A DNA stretch of 64,000 bases from positions 124,001-188,000 of the forward strand of contig NZ_VFOZ01000003.1 in assembly GCF_006716425.1 (NCBI RefSeq). The letters are read 5' to 3'. The notes beneath the pieces were generated by a model. That model ran no database searches and was not told the DNA's origin. It saw only the letters and a program-made list of their open reading frames with translations. The DNA comes from Actinoallomurus bryophytorum. Lineage in GTDB: Bacteria > Actinomycetota > Actinomycetes > Streptosporangiales > Streptosporangiaceae. Positions 25,493 through 34,168 of this stretch are shown one piece after another (positions within the stretch are counted from its first letter, which is position 1; each line of letters starts with the position of its first letter). The translations under genes and the position numbers were made by a program.

Positions 25493-27124
25493 TTGGCAGG
25501 CCCACCACCGACCGAGTCCGGCACCATCGGCCGCATGTTCTCCGGGCGCCGCGTCCTGGCCGCCACCGTGGCGGCGGCGGCCCTCGTGTCCGTACCCGGC
25601 GCACCCGCCTCCGCCGGGGGGCTCCCGGCCTCTCCGGCCGCCGTGGCGACGCCCCACGTCGTACCCGCTCCCACGTCGCTCCGCACCGTGCCCGGCGTGT
25701 CCTTCACGCTGACCAGGAAGACGCGGATCGTCGCCCGGCCCGGCTCGGGCACGGCCGGCAGCTACCTCGCCGGCGTCCTGCGCCGCTCGACGGGCTATCC
25801 GCTGCCGGTCACCGTGAGCGGCGGCTCCCGCGACGTCATCGACCTCGCCCTTTCCCGCAACGAGAAGGGGGAGGGCTACCGTCTCGCCGTCACGAAGGCG
25901 TCGGTACGCCTGGAGGCCGGCACGGCGGAGGGCCTGTTCCGCGGCGTCCAGACGCTGCGCCAGCTCCTCCCGCCGTCGGTCGAGTCGCCGACCAGGAAAC
26001 CCGGCCCGTGGACGATGCCGGGCGTCCAGGTCGAGGACTCACCGCGCTTCGCCTGGCGCGGCATCATGCTGGACGTGTCGCGGCACTTCTTCACGGTCCA
26101 GCAGGTCGAGCGCTACATCGACCAGGCCGCCGCCTACAAGATCAACATGCTGCACCTCCACCTGAGCGACGACCAGGGCTGGCGCATCGCGATCAACGGC
26201 TGGCCGAGGCTGACGACGTACGGCGGCAGCACCGCGGTCGGCGGCGGCAAGGGCGGCTACTACACGCAGGCCGACTACACGCGGATCGTCCGGTACGCCG
26301 CCGAGCGCTACATGACGGTCGTCCCGGAGATCGACGGTCCGGGCCACACCAACGCGGCCCTCGCGTCGTACGCGCAGCTGAACTGTGACGGCAAGGCACC
26401 GCCGCTGTACACCGGCACCGAGGTCGGCTTCAGCTCGTGGTGCATCGCCAAGCCCGTGACGTACGAGCTGCTCGACGACGTGCTCGGCCAGCTCGCGCGG
26501 CTGACCCCCGGCCCGTACCTGCACATCGGCGGCGACGAGGCGCACAGCACGACGCCCGCCGACTACGCCACCTTCATCGGGAAGGTGGCCCCGATCGTGG
26601 GTAAGTACGGCAAGAAGGTGGCCGGCTGGAACGAGATCGGGGCGGGCAAGATCCCGGCCGGCTCGGTCGCCCAGTACTGGAACACCGCCAAGGGCTCGGA
26701 GGACGGCACCCAGACGGCACGTGACGCCGTGGCCCAGGGGGCCAAGGTCGTGATGTCGCCGGCGAACCACGCCTACCTGGACATGAAGTACGACGAGAAC
26801 ACCCCGCTCGGCCAGGACTGGGCCGGTCTCGTCGAGGTCCAGGACTCCTACGATTGGGATCCCGCGACACTCGTCGACGGCGTGACCGAGAAGAACGTCC
26901 TCGGAGTCGAGGCGCCGCTGTGGTCCGAGACGCTCGTGACCAGCGACGACATCGAGTACATGGCGTTCCCGCGGCTGCCCGCCATCGCCGAGATCGGCTG
27001 GTCTCCGCAGGCGGCGCGCGCGTGGAGCGACTTCCGGCTGCGTCTCGCCGCGCAGGGACCGCGGTGGACCGCCGCCGGGGTCCACTTCTACCGCTCGCCG
27101 CAGGTGCCCTGGCCCACCTCCTGA
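25493..27124 (+). CDS. Secreted GH20 beta-N-acetylhexosaminidase
   Basis: A 543-residue exported enzyme that removes terminal N-acetylglucosamine from chitooligosaccharides or peptidoglycan fragments. A Sec-type signal peptide (VLAATVAAAALVSVPGAPASA) precedes the GH20b N-terminal domain (to about residue 175) and the catalytic barrel. The Asp348-Glu349 pair in HIGGDEAH is the substrate-assisted catalytic dyad. TTG 25493 is used because GGAGG is five bases before it; ATG 25535 lacks a ribosome site. A long hairpin terminator follows. Confidence 0.93.
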   Translation: MAGPPPTESGTIGRMFSGRRVLAATVAAAALVSVPGAPASAGGLPASPAAVATPHVVPAPTSLRTVPGVSFTLTRKTRIVARPGSGTAGSYLAGVLRRSTGYPLPVTVSGGSRDVIDLALSRNEKGEGYRLAVTKASVRLEAGTAEGLFRGVQTLRQLLPPSVESPTRKPGPWTMPGVQVEDSPRFAWRGIMLDVSRHFFTVQQVERYIDQAAAYKINMLHLHLSDDQGWRIAINGWPRLTTYGGSTAVGGGKGGYYTQADYTRIVRYAAERYMTVVPEIDGPGHTNAALASYAQLNCDGKAPPLYTGTEVGFSSWCIAKPVTYELLDDVLGQLARLTPGPYLHIGGDEAHSTTPADYATFIGKVAPIVGKYGKKVAGWNEIGAGKIPAGSVAQYWNTAKGSEDGTQTARDAVAQGAKVVMSPANHAYLDMKYDENTPLGQDWAGLVEVQDSYDWDPATLVDGVTEKNVLGVEAPLWSETLVTSDDIEYMAFPRLPAIAEIGWSPQAARAWSDFRLRLAAQGPRWTAAGVHFYRSPQVPWPTS

Positions 27125-27134
27125 CACGCCACCC

Positions 27135-27170
27135 GGGCCGTGGCCGACTCGCCTGAGCCGGCCACGGCCC
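27135..27170 (+). terminator. Strong hairpin terminator after the hexosaminidase gene
   Basis: A perfect 12-base stem (GGGCCGTGGCCG / CGGCCACGGCCC) with a 12-base loop starts about 11 bases after the stop codon. No U-tract follows. Confidence 0.75.
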
Positions 27171-27497
27171 GTGCGGCTCGCCCGGTCCATTGACGCCGGC
27201 CGCCCGGTGGACCGGCCCGCCGTCGTGGCCGGGCGCTACGGCGTACCGCGAGCGTGACCGCCGTGACGGACAGTCACGGAAGGTCGCAACTCCGGCTGTG
27301 ATTTTCTGTGAACCCGAGACCCCTTCCACCGTGCTGACCTGCGGGGTTACGTTCGAAGTGTCCACGAGACCAGCGGGTGTGCCGATCCCTGAGTGGATTT
27401 CGCAACGAGTCGCACCGCCCAGCCCGCGTGGCCGCGCGGACGAGTAGAGATGGCGGGGCCGCCGATCCGCCCCAGAAGATCAGGCCCTGCCACTGCG

Positions 27498-27584
27498 CCG
27501 GTCCTACGCGCATCCAGGACCGGTGATACGGGCGCTGGACGCCTGAGGCCGCTTCCAACCGAGCGGCCGCGACGTCCAGCGCCC
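27498..27584. other. Two consecutive hairpins in a long intergenic region
   Basis: The first hairpin pairs CCGGTCCT (27498-27505) with AGGACCGG (27516-27523). The second pairs GGGCGCTGGACG (27530-27541) with CGTCCAGCGCCC (27573-27584), and an inner 7-base stem (27547-27553 with 27562-27568) caps an 8-base loop. They sit mid-gap, about 370 bases after the nearest gene end, so they are not simple read-through terminators. A structured small RNA is possible, but no promoter directly upstream is convincing. Confidence 0.45.
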
Positions 27585-27699
27585 CTCCCATGCCGGCGCC
27601 GAACGATGCCGACCCTCGCGATCGGCTGATTCGTAGGCCCGGGGACGTTATCTTGTGATTCGGCCGACAGGATCGATGGATCCGAACGCGCCCGGAAAT

Positions 27700-27747
27700 G
27701 TGCACAGTCATTATGCATGTGCACATGGCATGTGCAGGTTCTATGAT
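27700..27747 (+). promoter_or_regulatory. Promoter with clustered TGTGCA operator boxes
   Basis: TGTGCACA occurs at 27700-27707, the palindrome CATGTGCACATG at 27716-27727, and an overlapping inverted repeat TGCACAT-GGC-ATGTGCA at 27720-27736. A TATGAT -10 box follows at 27742-27747. Clustering of one half-site right upstream of a -10 box looks like a repressor or activator array. The nearest downstream open frame is the DUF397-like remnant at 27870. Confidence 0.5.
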
Positions 27748-27869
27748 GTCGGCATTCACGGTGGATGCGCGGGGGCCTCGGCCTACCCCGGCCGGACTAC
27801 TCACCGCAACATCTTCCGCCGATCTTGTGGCGCCCGCCATCCGACAGGACGTCGCACAGAGGGGGCCCG

Positions 27870-28061
27870 ATGTGTCGGAGCGAACCTGGCGTGCCGTCGT
27901 GCGTCCCAGCCGTCGCCGGCTGGCGAAGGAGTAGTTGGAGCAATCCGAGTGGCAACTGCGTGGAGCTGGCGTTCGTACCCGCCGGACCCTGCCCCTCGCC
28001 ACCGGAGCCGACGGGCATGGACGAGGCGACAGCGAGACGGGCGCGCCGGCCGGATCGATAG
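27870..28061 (+). pseudogene. DUF397-like gene remnant
   Basis: ATG 27870 follows GAGGGGG by four bases and opens a 63-codon frame. Residues 18-39 (WRRSSWSNPSGNCVELAF and beyond) match the first half of DUF397, a small protein usually paired with Scr1-type XRE regulators in actinomycetes. The expected second half (VRDSKDP and a C-terminal tryptophan helix) is absent in all forward frames and is replaced by Pro/Arg-rich sequence. No XRE partner is adjacent. It is most likely a decayed or truncated copy, less likely a short divergent member. Confidence 0.55.
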
Positions 28062-28257
28062 CATGACGCACGTGGTCCGGGCCAGTGCCGCCCCGGCCGC
28101 TGGCCGAAGCCGGACGGAGCGAGGGCCCCTAAACCGGGTAACCCTCGCCGGGACCGCCGAGGCCGCCGGGGCGTACGGGCAGCGTGCGCCGTCAATGGCT
28201 TATTCCGGTTGTGTTCCGGACCACTTATTCGGCGCGCCAGTACCGACAGGTAAGGTC

Positions 28258-28884
28258 ATGACCAGCGCCGGGGACCGGGGAGGGTGGCCGTTGAACGACC
28301 GTCTGTGGACGTGGCCGAACGCACTGAGCTTCGCCCGTCTACTGGGCACCCCTGTCTTCCTATGGCTTGTGCTGGTCAAGCAGGACTGGTGGGCGCTGGG
28401 CATCCTGGTCTTCGCCGCCCTGTCGGACTGGCTGGACGGCAAGCTCGCCCGGATCCTGGACCAGACCAGCCGGATCGGCACGCTCCTCGACCCGGCGGCC
28501 GACCGCCTCTACATCTTCGCCACGCTCATCGGCCTGGTCGTCCGCGACATCGTCCCGGTGTGGCTCGCGGTCGTGCTCGTCGCCCGTGAGCTGTACATGG
28601 GCCTGCCGCTCTACGTCCTGCGCCGGCATGGTTACGGGCCGCCCCCGGTGCACTTCATCGGCAAGGCCGCCACGCTCTGCCTGCTGTACGCCTTCCCGCT
28701 CCTACTCTTGGGCGCCCACGAGGGGGCCTGGGCCACCGTCGCGAAGGTCATCGGCTGGGCGTTCACCCTGTGGGGGACCGGTCTGTACTGGTGGGCGGCG
28801 GTCCTCTACACCGCCCAGGTCCGGCATCTCGTACGTTCCGGCGACAACTCCGGTGAACTGAAGGGAGCGGAACCCCGACCATGA
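28258..28884 (+). CDS. CDP-alcohol phosphatidyltransferase (PgsA2-like)
   Basis: A 208-residue membrane enzyme that transfers a phosphatidyl group from CDP-diacylglycerol to an alcohol such as glycerol phosphate, inositol phosphate or phosphatidylglycerol. The full DGxxARx8GxxxDxxxD signature is present in LDGKLARILDQTSRIGTLLD followed by PAAD. About five or six membrane segments are predicted. ATG 28258 has AGG seven bases upstream. TTG 28291 after GGGAGGG is an alternative start. The position matches pgsA2 (Rv1822) at the head of the M. tuberculosis cluster. Confidence 0.88.
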   Translation: MTSAGDRGGWPLNDRLWTWPNALSFARLLGTPVFLWLVLVKQDWWALGILVFAALSDWLDGKLARILDQTSRIGTLLDPAADRLYIFATLIGLVVRDIVPVWLAVVLVARELYMGLPLYVLRRHGYGPPPVHFIGKAATLCLLYAFPLLLLGAHEGAWATVAKVIGWAFTLWGTGLYWWAAVLYTAQVRHLVRSGDNSGELKGAEPRP

Positions 28885-28915
28885 TCGGCGCACCCATCGC
28901 GAAGGAGTGGCTCCC

Positions 28916-31414
28916 GTGAAGGCCGTTGTGATGGCGGGTGGTGAAGGGACCCGGCTGCGCCCGATGACGGCCAACCAGCCCAAGCCGCTGCTCCCGGTGG
29001 TCAACAAGCCGATCATGGAACACGTGCTGCGCCTGCTCAAGCGGCACGGCTTCACCGAGACCGTCGTCACGGTCCAGTTCCTCGCCGCTCTCGTGCGCAA
29101 CTACTTCGGTGACGGCGAGGAGATCGGCATGGCGCTGAGCTATGCCACCGAGGAGATGCCGCTCGGCACCGCCGGCAGCGTCAAGAACGCCCAGGACGCG
29201 CTCCGCGACGAGCGTTTCCTGGTGATCTCCGGCGACGCCCTCACCGACATCGACCTGACCGACCTGGTGCGCTTCCACAAGGAGAACGGCGCACTCGTCA
29301 CCATCGCGCTCAAGCGGGTGCCCAACCCGCTGGAGTTCGGCATCATCATCATCGACGACGACGGCCGGGTGCAGCGGTTCCTGGAGAAGCCGACCTGGGG
29401 GCAGGTCTTCTCCGACACCGCCAACACCGGCATCTACGTCATGGAGCCCGAGGTCCTCGACCACGTCGCGGCGGGAGAGTCGGTGGACTGGTCCGGCGAC
29501 GTGTTCCCCAAGCTCCTCGCCGAGGGCGCCCCGCTGTACGGCTACGTCGCGGACGGCTACTGGGAGGACGTCGGCACCCACGAGAGCTACCTCAAGGCCC
29601 AGGCCGACATGCTGTCCGGCAAGATCGACATCGAGCCGGACGGCTTCGAGGTCTCGCCGGGGGTCTGGGTGGCCGAAGGCGCCGAGGTCGACTCGGAGGC
29701 GGTGCTGAAGGGCCCGCTCTACATCGGCGACTACGCCAAGGTCGAGGCCGGTGCCGAGCTGCGCGAGTACACCGTGCTCGGCAGCAACGTCGTGGTCAAG
29801 GAGGGCGCGTTCCTGCACCGCGCCGTCGTGCACGACAACGTCTTCATCGGGCCCTCCACGAACCTCCGCGGCTGCGTCGTCGGCAAGAACACCGACGTGA
29901 TGGCCGGTGCCCGCATCGAGGAGGGCGCGGTCATCGGCGACGAATGCGTGATCGAGTCCGAGGCGTACGTCTCCAGCGACGTCAAGGTCTACCCGTTCAA
30001 GACCATCGAGGCCGGCGCGGTCGTCAACACCAGCGTGATCTGGGAGTCGCGCGGCCAGCGCACCTTGTTCGGGCCGCGCGGCGTCTCCGGGCTGATCAAC
30101 GTGGAGATCACGCCGGAGCTCGCGGTGCGCCTCGCGAGCGCGTACGCGACCACGCTCAAGAAGGGCGCCGACGTGACGGCCTCCCGCGACGCCTCGCGGG
30201 CCGCGCGTACGCTCAACCGCGCCGTGCAGAGCGCGCTGACCGCGAGCGCCATCAACGTACGGGACCTGGAGGCGATCCCGATCCCGATCGCGCGCTACGC
30301 GACGGCGCGGGAGAACACCTCCGGCGGCATCGTCATCCGCACCACCCCGGGCGACTCGCAGGGCGTCGACATCCTCTTTCTCGACGAGGACGGCGCCGAC
30401 CTGTCCCAGGGCGCCCAGCGGAAGCTGGAGCGGGTGTTCGGACGGCAGGAGTACCGCCGGGCATTCCCCGGAGAGATCGCCGAGCTGTCCTATCCGTCCC
30501 GCGTTCTGGAGACCTACGTCCGCGACCTCCAGCGCTGCGTCAACATGCGCGGGGTCCGCGAGGCCGGCCTCAAGATCGTCGTCGACTGCGCCGGCGGCAC
30601 CGCGTCACTCGTGCTGCCGCAACTGCTCGGCCGGCTCGGCGTCGAGGTCCTCACGGTCAACAACCGGCTCGACGAGGTGTCGCCGACCGAGACCCTCGCC
30701 GAGCGCATGCGCGACCTGCAGCGGCTCGGCGACCTGGTGTCGTCCTCGCGCGCGGCGTTCGGCGTACGGTTCGACCCGGTCGGCGAGCGCATCACCCTCG
30801 TCAACGAGAACGGCGAGCTGATCAGCGACGACCGCGGCCTGCTCGTCGTGCTCGACCTGGTCGCCTCCGAGCGCCGGGGCGGGCGCGTGGCGCTCCCGGT
30901 CACCACGACGCGCGTGGCCGAACAGGTCTGCCGCTTCCACGGCGTGCAGGTCGAATGGACCTCGACCTCACAGGACGTGCTGACCAAGGCCGCCGCCACG
31001 GAGGGCAGCATCTTCGCGGGCGATGGCCGCGGCGGTTTCATCATCCCGGAGTTCAGCCCCACGGTGGACGGCATCGCGGCCTTCATCCGGATGCTCGGGC
31101 TGGTCGCCCGCACCCGCCTGACCCTGTCCCAGATCGACCACCGGATCCCCGAGGCGCACCTGCTCAAACGGTCCGTCCCCACGCCGTGGGCGGCCAAGGG
31201 CAGCGTCATGCGCCACGTCGTCGAGGCCGCGGGCGACCGCGAGGTCGACACGACCGACGGCGTACGCGTCATCGAGGACGACGCGAGCTGGATCCTGGTG
31301 CTGCCCGACCCGGCCGAGGCCGTCACCCACCTGTGGGCCGAGGGCGTCGACCGCGACTCCGCACAGGACCTCCTGCAGGACTGGGCCAGCGTCGTCGAGA
31401 GCGCCGGTACGTGA
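28916..31414 (+). CDS. NDP-sugar pyrophosphorylase (mannose-1-phosphate guanylyltransferase-like) fused to degenerate phosphomannomutase
   Basis: An 832-residue two-part protein. Residues 1-235 are a nucleotidyltransferase with AGGEGTRLRP (7-16), GDALTDIDL and FLEKPTWGQVFSDTANTGIY. A left-handed beta-helix hexapeptide region (about 250-365) follows. Residues about 385-830 resemble phosphomannomutase, but its phosphoserine loop reads RTTPGD (475-480) instead of TASHNP. The metal loop reads FDPVGER (619-625) instead of DGDGDR, and the sugar loop reads GDGRGG (702-707) instead of GExSG. The C-terminal half is therefore probably not a mutase. GTG 28916 follows GAAGGAG by eight bases. Confidence 0.87.
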   Translation: MKAVVMAGGEGTRLRPMTANQPKPLLPVVNKPIMEHVLRLLKRHGFTETVVTVQFLAALVRNYFGDGEEIGMALSYATEEMPLGTAGSVKNAQDALRDERFLVISGDALTDIDLTDLVRFHKENGALVTIALKRVPNPLEFGIIIIDDDGRVQRFLEKPTWGQVFSDTANTGIYVMEPEVLDHVAAGESVDWSGDVFPKLLAEGAPLYGYVADGYWEDVGTHESYLKAQADMLSGKIDIEPDGFEVSPGVWVAEGAEVDSEAVLKGPLYIGDYAKVEAGAELREYTVLGSNVVVKEGAFLHRAVVHDNVFIGPSTNLRGCVVGKNTDVMAGARIEEGAVIGDECVIESEAYVSSDVKVYPFKTIEAGAVVNTSVIWESRGQRTLFGPRGVSGLINVEITPELAVRLASAYATTLKKGADVTASRDASRAARTLNRAVQSALTASAINVRDLEAIPIPIARYATARENTSGGIVIRTTPGDSQGVDILFLDEDGADLSQGAQRKLERVFGRQEYRRAFPGEIAELSYPSRVLETYVRDLQRCVNMRGVREAGLKIVVDCAGGTASLVLPQLLGRLGVEVLTVNNRLDEVSPTETLAERMRDLQRLGDLVSSSRAAFGVRFDPVGERITLVNENGELISDDRGLLVVLDLVASERRGGRVALPVTTTRVAEQVCRFHGVQVEWTSTSQDVLTKAAATEGSIFAGDGRGGFIIPEFSPTVDGIAAFIRMLGLVARTRLTLSQIDHRIPEAHLLKRSVPTPWAAKGSVMRHVVEAAGDREVDTTDGVRVIEDDASWILVLPDPAEAVTHLWAEGVDRDSAQDLLQDWASVVESAGT

Positions 31415-32427
31415 TCGATGCCGCCGAGCCCGGTGGTGCACTGACCACCGGGGACGACGCGGTTCCCGTACGGCGCCGCTCGTGGGCGCGAAGATGGCTG
31501 CGCCGCGCCGGCATCGCCGTCGTCGCGTTCGTGGTCGCGGCCACGGTCTTCTCCCTCGTCTACAACGCGGCGACCTCGGGGCGCGCACGCCCGCCGGCCG
31601 GGCTGACCTACGTACGCACCGGCGATCTGATGACGCGGTACCGCGTGTGGGGGAGCGGCGGCTCGCCGATCGTGCTCGTGCACGGCGCCGCGGAGTCCGC
31701 CGACACGTGGGAGCGCCTGGCGACGGTGCTCGCACGTGACCACCGGGTCTACGCCCTGGACCTGAACGGCGCCGGCTACACGGAGCGCCGCGCCCCGTAC
31801 GACCTGGACCACCAGGTACGCCAGCTGCTGGCGTTCATCGGCGCGATGGGGCTCGAACGGCCGACGATCGTCGCCCACTCCGCCGGCGCCGCGACCGCCG
31901 CGGAGGCGGTGCTGCGCTCACCCGGCCAGGCCGGTGCGCTGATGCTCCTCGACGGCGACGCGCTCAAGGGAGGCGCGGGTCCCGGCCCGGCGGCGCACTA
32001 CCTGATCCTCCCGCCGTACCGCACCACGCTGCTGAGGCTGGTCCTGCACTCCGACCGGCTGATCCGGACCATCTACTCCTCCCAGTGCGCGCCCGGCTGC
32101 CCGCACCTGGACAAGGCCGGTGTGGACGTCTGGCGCCGGCCGTACGAGGTCGCGGGCGCTGAGGAGGGGGTCTGGGGCTCGCTCAAGTACGGCGTACCGG
32201 GCCTGAGCGAGTCGCGGCTGACCCTGCTGCGCGGCGTCGGCCTGCCCAAGGCGGTCGTGTTCGGCGCCGACGACCATGTCTTCGCCGCGACCTCGGCGGC
32301 CGACACGGCACGGCGCGTCGGCGCGCCGACGCCCACCCTGATCCCCGGCGCCCGCCATCTCACGATGATCTCCTCGCCGGCCGAGGTCGCGCGCGCCGTC
32401 GAGGATCTCGCCGCCCGCCGCCGCTGA
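31411..32427 (+). CDS. Membrane-anchored alpha/beta hydrolase
   Basis: A 338-residue protein with a basic N-terminus and one transmembrane helix (AGIAVVAFVVAATVFSLVY, about residues 28-48). An external alpha/beta hydrolase domain follows. The oxyanion segment is VLVHGAAESADTWERL, the nucleophile Ser157 is in AHSAG, and the late acid and histidine lie in FGADDHVFAA and GARHLTMISS. The GTG overlaps the TGA of the nucleotidyltransferase gene by four bases, so the two are coupled. The substrate is unknown; a role in envelope lipid or glycan remodelling is inference from context. Confidence 0.85.
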   Translation: MIDAAEPGGALTTGDDAVPVRRRSWARRWLRRAGIAVVAFVVAATVFSLVYNAATSGRARPPAGLTYVRTGDLMTRYRVWGSGGSPIVLVHGAAESADTWERLATVLARDHRVYALDLNGAGYTERRAPYDLDHQVRQLLAFIGAMGLERPTIVAHSAGAATAAEAVLRSPGQAGALMLLDGDALKGGAGPGPAAHYLILPPYRTTLLRLVLHSDRLIRTIYSSQCAPGCPHLDKAGVDVWRRPYEVAGAEEGVWGSLKYGVPGLSESRLTLLRGVGLPKAVVFGADDHVFAATSAADTARRVGAPTPTLIPGARHLTMISSPAEVARAVEDLAARRR

Positions 32428-32434
32428 GCGGACC

Positions 32435-32839
32435 TCAGCGCGCTCGGCGCAGCCGCCCGGAGACGCGTACGTGACCGGCCTGCACGGTCACGCCGGCGAA
32501 GTTCCCCGCCGCCTCGGCCACCCAGTAGCTGCCCTCGATGACGACCGCCGGAATGTGGCGGACCTCCCGGTTACGGCCGCCCCCGGTGAACTGGGCGGTG
32601 ACCTCGGAGACCCCCGCGGGCAGCTGACCCCACGCCAGGGCCCACGGCTCACCGCCCCGCGCGTTCCGGCGGGCGCCGCGCAGCACCGACACCGAGACCG
32701 TGGTGGCGACGCAGACGTCCGCGACGCGGCAGCCCTCGTACACCTCCAGCGCGGCCCGGTCCGCCGCCGCGCGCCCCACACGGACGGTCCAGCCGCTGAT
32801 CGGCAACCGCAGCAGCGGGACTTCCCCCGTCTGTTCCAT
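32435..32839 (-). CDS. Conserved-looking hypothetical protein
   Basis: A 134-residue soluble protein I do not recognise. It appears to be mostly beta strand (SGWTVRVGRAAADRAALEVY, VSVSVLRGARR, AVVIEGSYWVAEAAG) and lacks signal or membrane segments. Codons show strong third-position GC bias, which supports it as the coding strand against the overlapping forward frame. It interrupts the conserved block, lying antiparallel between the hydrolase and the DUF881 genes. Confidence 0.6.
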   Translation of the reverse strand: MEQTGEVPLLRLPISGWTVRVGRAAADRAALEVYEGCRVADVCVATTVSVSVLRGARRNARGGEPWALAWGQLPAGVSEVTAQFTGGGRNREVRHIPAVVIEGSYWVAEAAGNFAGVTVQAGHVRVSGRLRRAR

Positions 32840-32984
32840 CGATGACCCCCATCATCGGAGCGAGCGGGCACGCAGTCCATCGCCCCCGCCTTGGCGGCCG
32901 GTGCACGTCCGCTCAGAGTTCCCTGTGAGTTTCGCCGGACCCACCTGGTCCACCGGGTCCCGTGGGCTTGCCACAATGGGGCGG

Positions 32985-33839
32985 ATGAGTGAACAGGGAG
33001 CGAAGAGGCGATGGGACCGGCCGGACGCCTCCATGTCGCTGCTCGCCGACCTGTTCTCCGGCTCCGGCCTCGATCCCGGCTACGAGGCCGCGGCGGCCCG
33101 CCGCGCCGCCTCCGGTGACCGCGGCGGCGGGCCGGGCCGGGTGTCCCGGTTGCTCGCCGCGATGGTCCTCCTCGGGCTGCTCGGCGCCGTCGCCGTCATC
33201 CAGGTACGCCGGGGCGCGCCGGTCGCGCAGCGGCAGCGTGAGGCCCTCATCACCCAGATCCACCAGCGCACCGAGGAGACCGGCGCGCTGCAGCGCCAGG
33301 CCGACGCGTTGCGAGCACGCACCGAGGTGCTGCGGCGCTCGGCGCTCGCCCAGAGCGACGCCGGCCAGACCGCCCGTCAGGACCTCGACCGCGCGACGGG
33401 CGCGGCGGCCGCCGCGCCGGTCAGCGGGGACGCCACGGTCGTCACGGTGGACGACTCCCACAGCGCGCGCGGCGCGACCGCGCAGCAGGACGGCCACATC
33501 TTCGACCAGGACCTGCAGCGGCTCGTCAACGGCCTGTGGGCGGCCGGCGCCACGGCGGTCGCCATCAACGGGCAGCGCATGACCGCGACGACCGCGATCC
33601 GCTCCGCGGGCGACGCCATCCTCGTCGACTACCGGCCGTTGTCACCCCCGTACGCCGTGACCGCCCTCGGGGGATCGGGCCTGGCCAGGACCTTCGCCGC
33701 TTCCCCGACCGGTAAGGCCTTCCGCACCCTCGAGGCCACGTTCGGCATCCGCTATGACATCCGTCAGGAGGACGGCGTGCGGCTGCCCGCGGCGCCTGCC
33801 CCTAGCCTTCGCTACGCACGGACGGAGACGCCCAAGTGA
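32985..33839 (+). CDS. DUF881-family membrane protein (Rv1823-like)
   Basis: A 284-residue protein with a cytoplasmic head (about 50 residues), one transmembrane helix (LLAAMVLLGLLGAVAVI), a coiled coil (QREALITQIHQRTEETGALQRQADALR) and an external DUF881 domain (GDATVVTVDDSHS, then LVNGLWAAGATAVAINGQRM). The topology resembles divisome and sporulation proteins, and DUF881 genes flank sbp in many Gram-positives. The function is unproven. ATG 32985 is favoured; ATG 32976 in the same frame is the alternative. It is the first of three overlapping genes. Confidence 0.85.
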   Translation: MSEQGAKRRWDRPDASMSLLADLFSGSGLDPGYEAAAARRAASGDRGGGPGRVSRLLAAMVLLGLLGAVAVIQVRRGAPVAQRQREALITQIHQRTEETGALQRQADALRARTEVLRRSALAQSDAGQTARQDLDRATGAAAAAPVSGDATVVTVDDSHSARGATAQQDGHIFDQDLQRLVNGLWAAGATAVAINGQRMTATTAIRSAGDAILVDYRPLSPPYAVTALGGSGLARTFAASPTGKAFRTLEATFGIRYDIRQEDGVRLPAAPAPSLRYARTETPK

Positions 33840-34168
33840 TCGCGTTCATCGGCCTCGTCGCCGGAGTCGCCCTCGGCTTCGTGCTCCATCCCGGCGTGCC
33901 CCTGTGGCTACAGCCCTACCTGCCGATCGCGATCGTCGCCGCGCTCGACGCCATGTTCGGCGGCCTGCGGGCGAGGCTGGACGGCATCTTCGACGACAAG
34001 GTGTTCGTCGTGTCGTTCCTCAGCAACACGATCATCGCGGCGCTCATCGTGTTCTTCGGCGACCAGCTCGGCGTCGGCTCGCAGCTGTCGACGGGGGTCG
34101 TGGTCGTGCTCGGCATCCGCATCTTCTCCAACGTCGCGGCGATCCGGCGGAAGCTCTTCCAGGCATGA
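33836..34168 (+). CDS. sbp: Small basic protein Sbp (DUF1290)
   Basis: A 110-residue membrane protein with three hydrophobic segments (MIAFIGLVAGVALGFVLHP, LPIAIVAALDAMFGGLRARL and STGVVVVLGIRIFSNVAAIR), the whole of the DUF1290/Sbp family. In Bacillus the homologue lies in the ftsA-divIVA region and is membrane-located with no assigned function. The GTG overlaps the previous TGA by four bases and its own TGA overlaps the next ATG by four, so all three proteins are likely made in step, possibly as a complex. Confidence 0.9.
   Translation: MIAFIGLVAGVALGFVLHPGVPLWLQPYLPIAIVAALDAMFGGLRARLDGIFDDKVFVVSFLSNTIIAALIVFFGDQLGVGSQLSTGVVVVLGIRIFSNVAAIRRKLFQA

Larger units (their letters stand above)
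27125..28257. other. 1.1-kb intergenic region
   Basis: Besides the terminator, two hairpins, the TGTGCA array and the DUF397 remnant listed separately, I found no convincing gene here on either strand. Base use is less GC-extreme than the flanking genes and open frames lack third-position GC bias. It marks the boundary between the accessory left part and the conserved block on the right. Confidence 0.5.

Noticed and set aside
29944-31410. Forward open frame leading in-frame into the alpha/beta hydrolase
   Set aside because: The upstream part is an out-of-frame reading of the nucleotidyltransferase gene; GTG 31411 with its 4-base overlap is the natural start.
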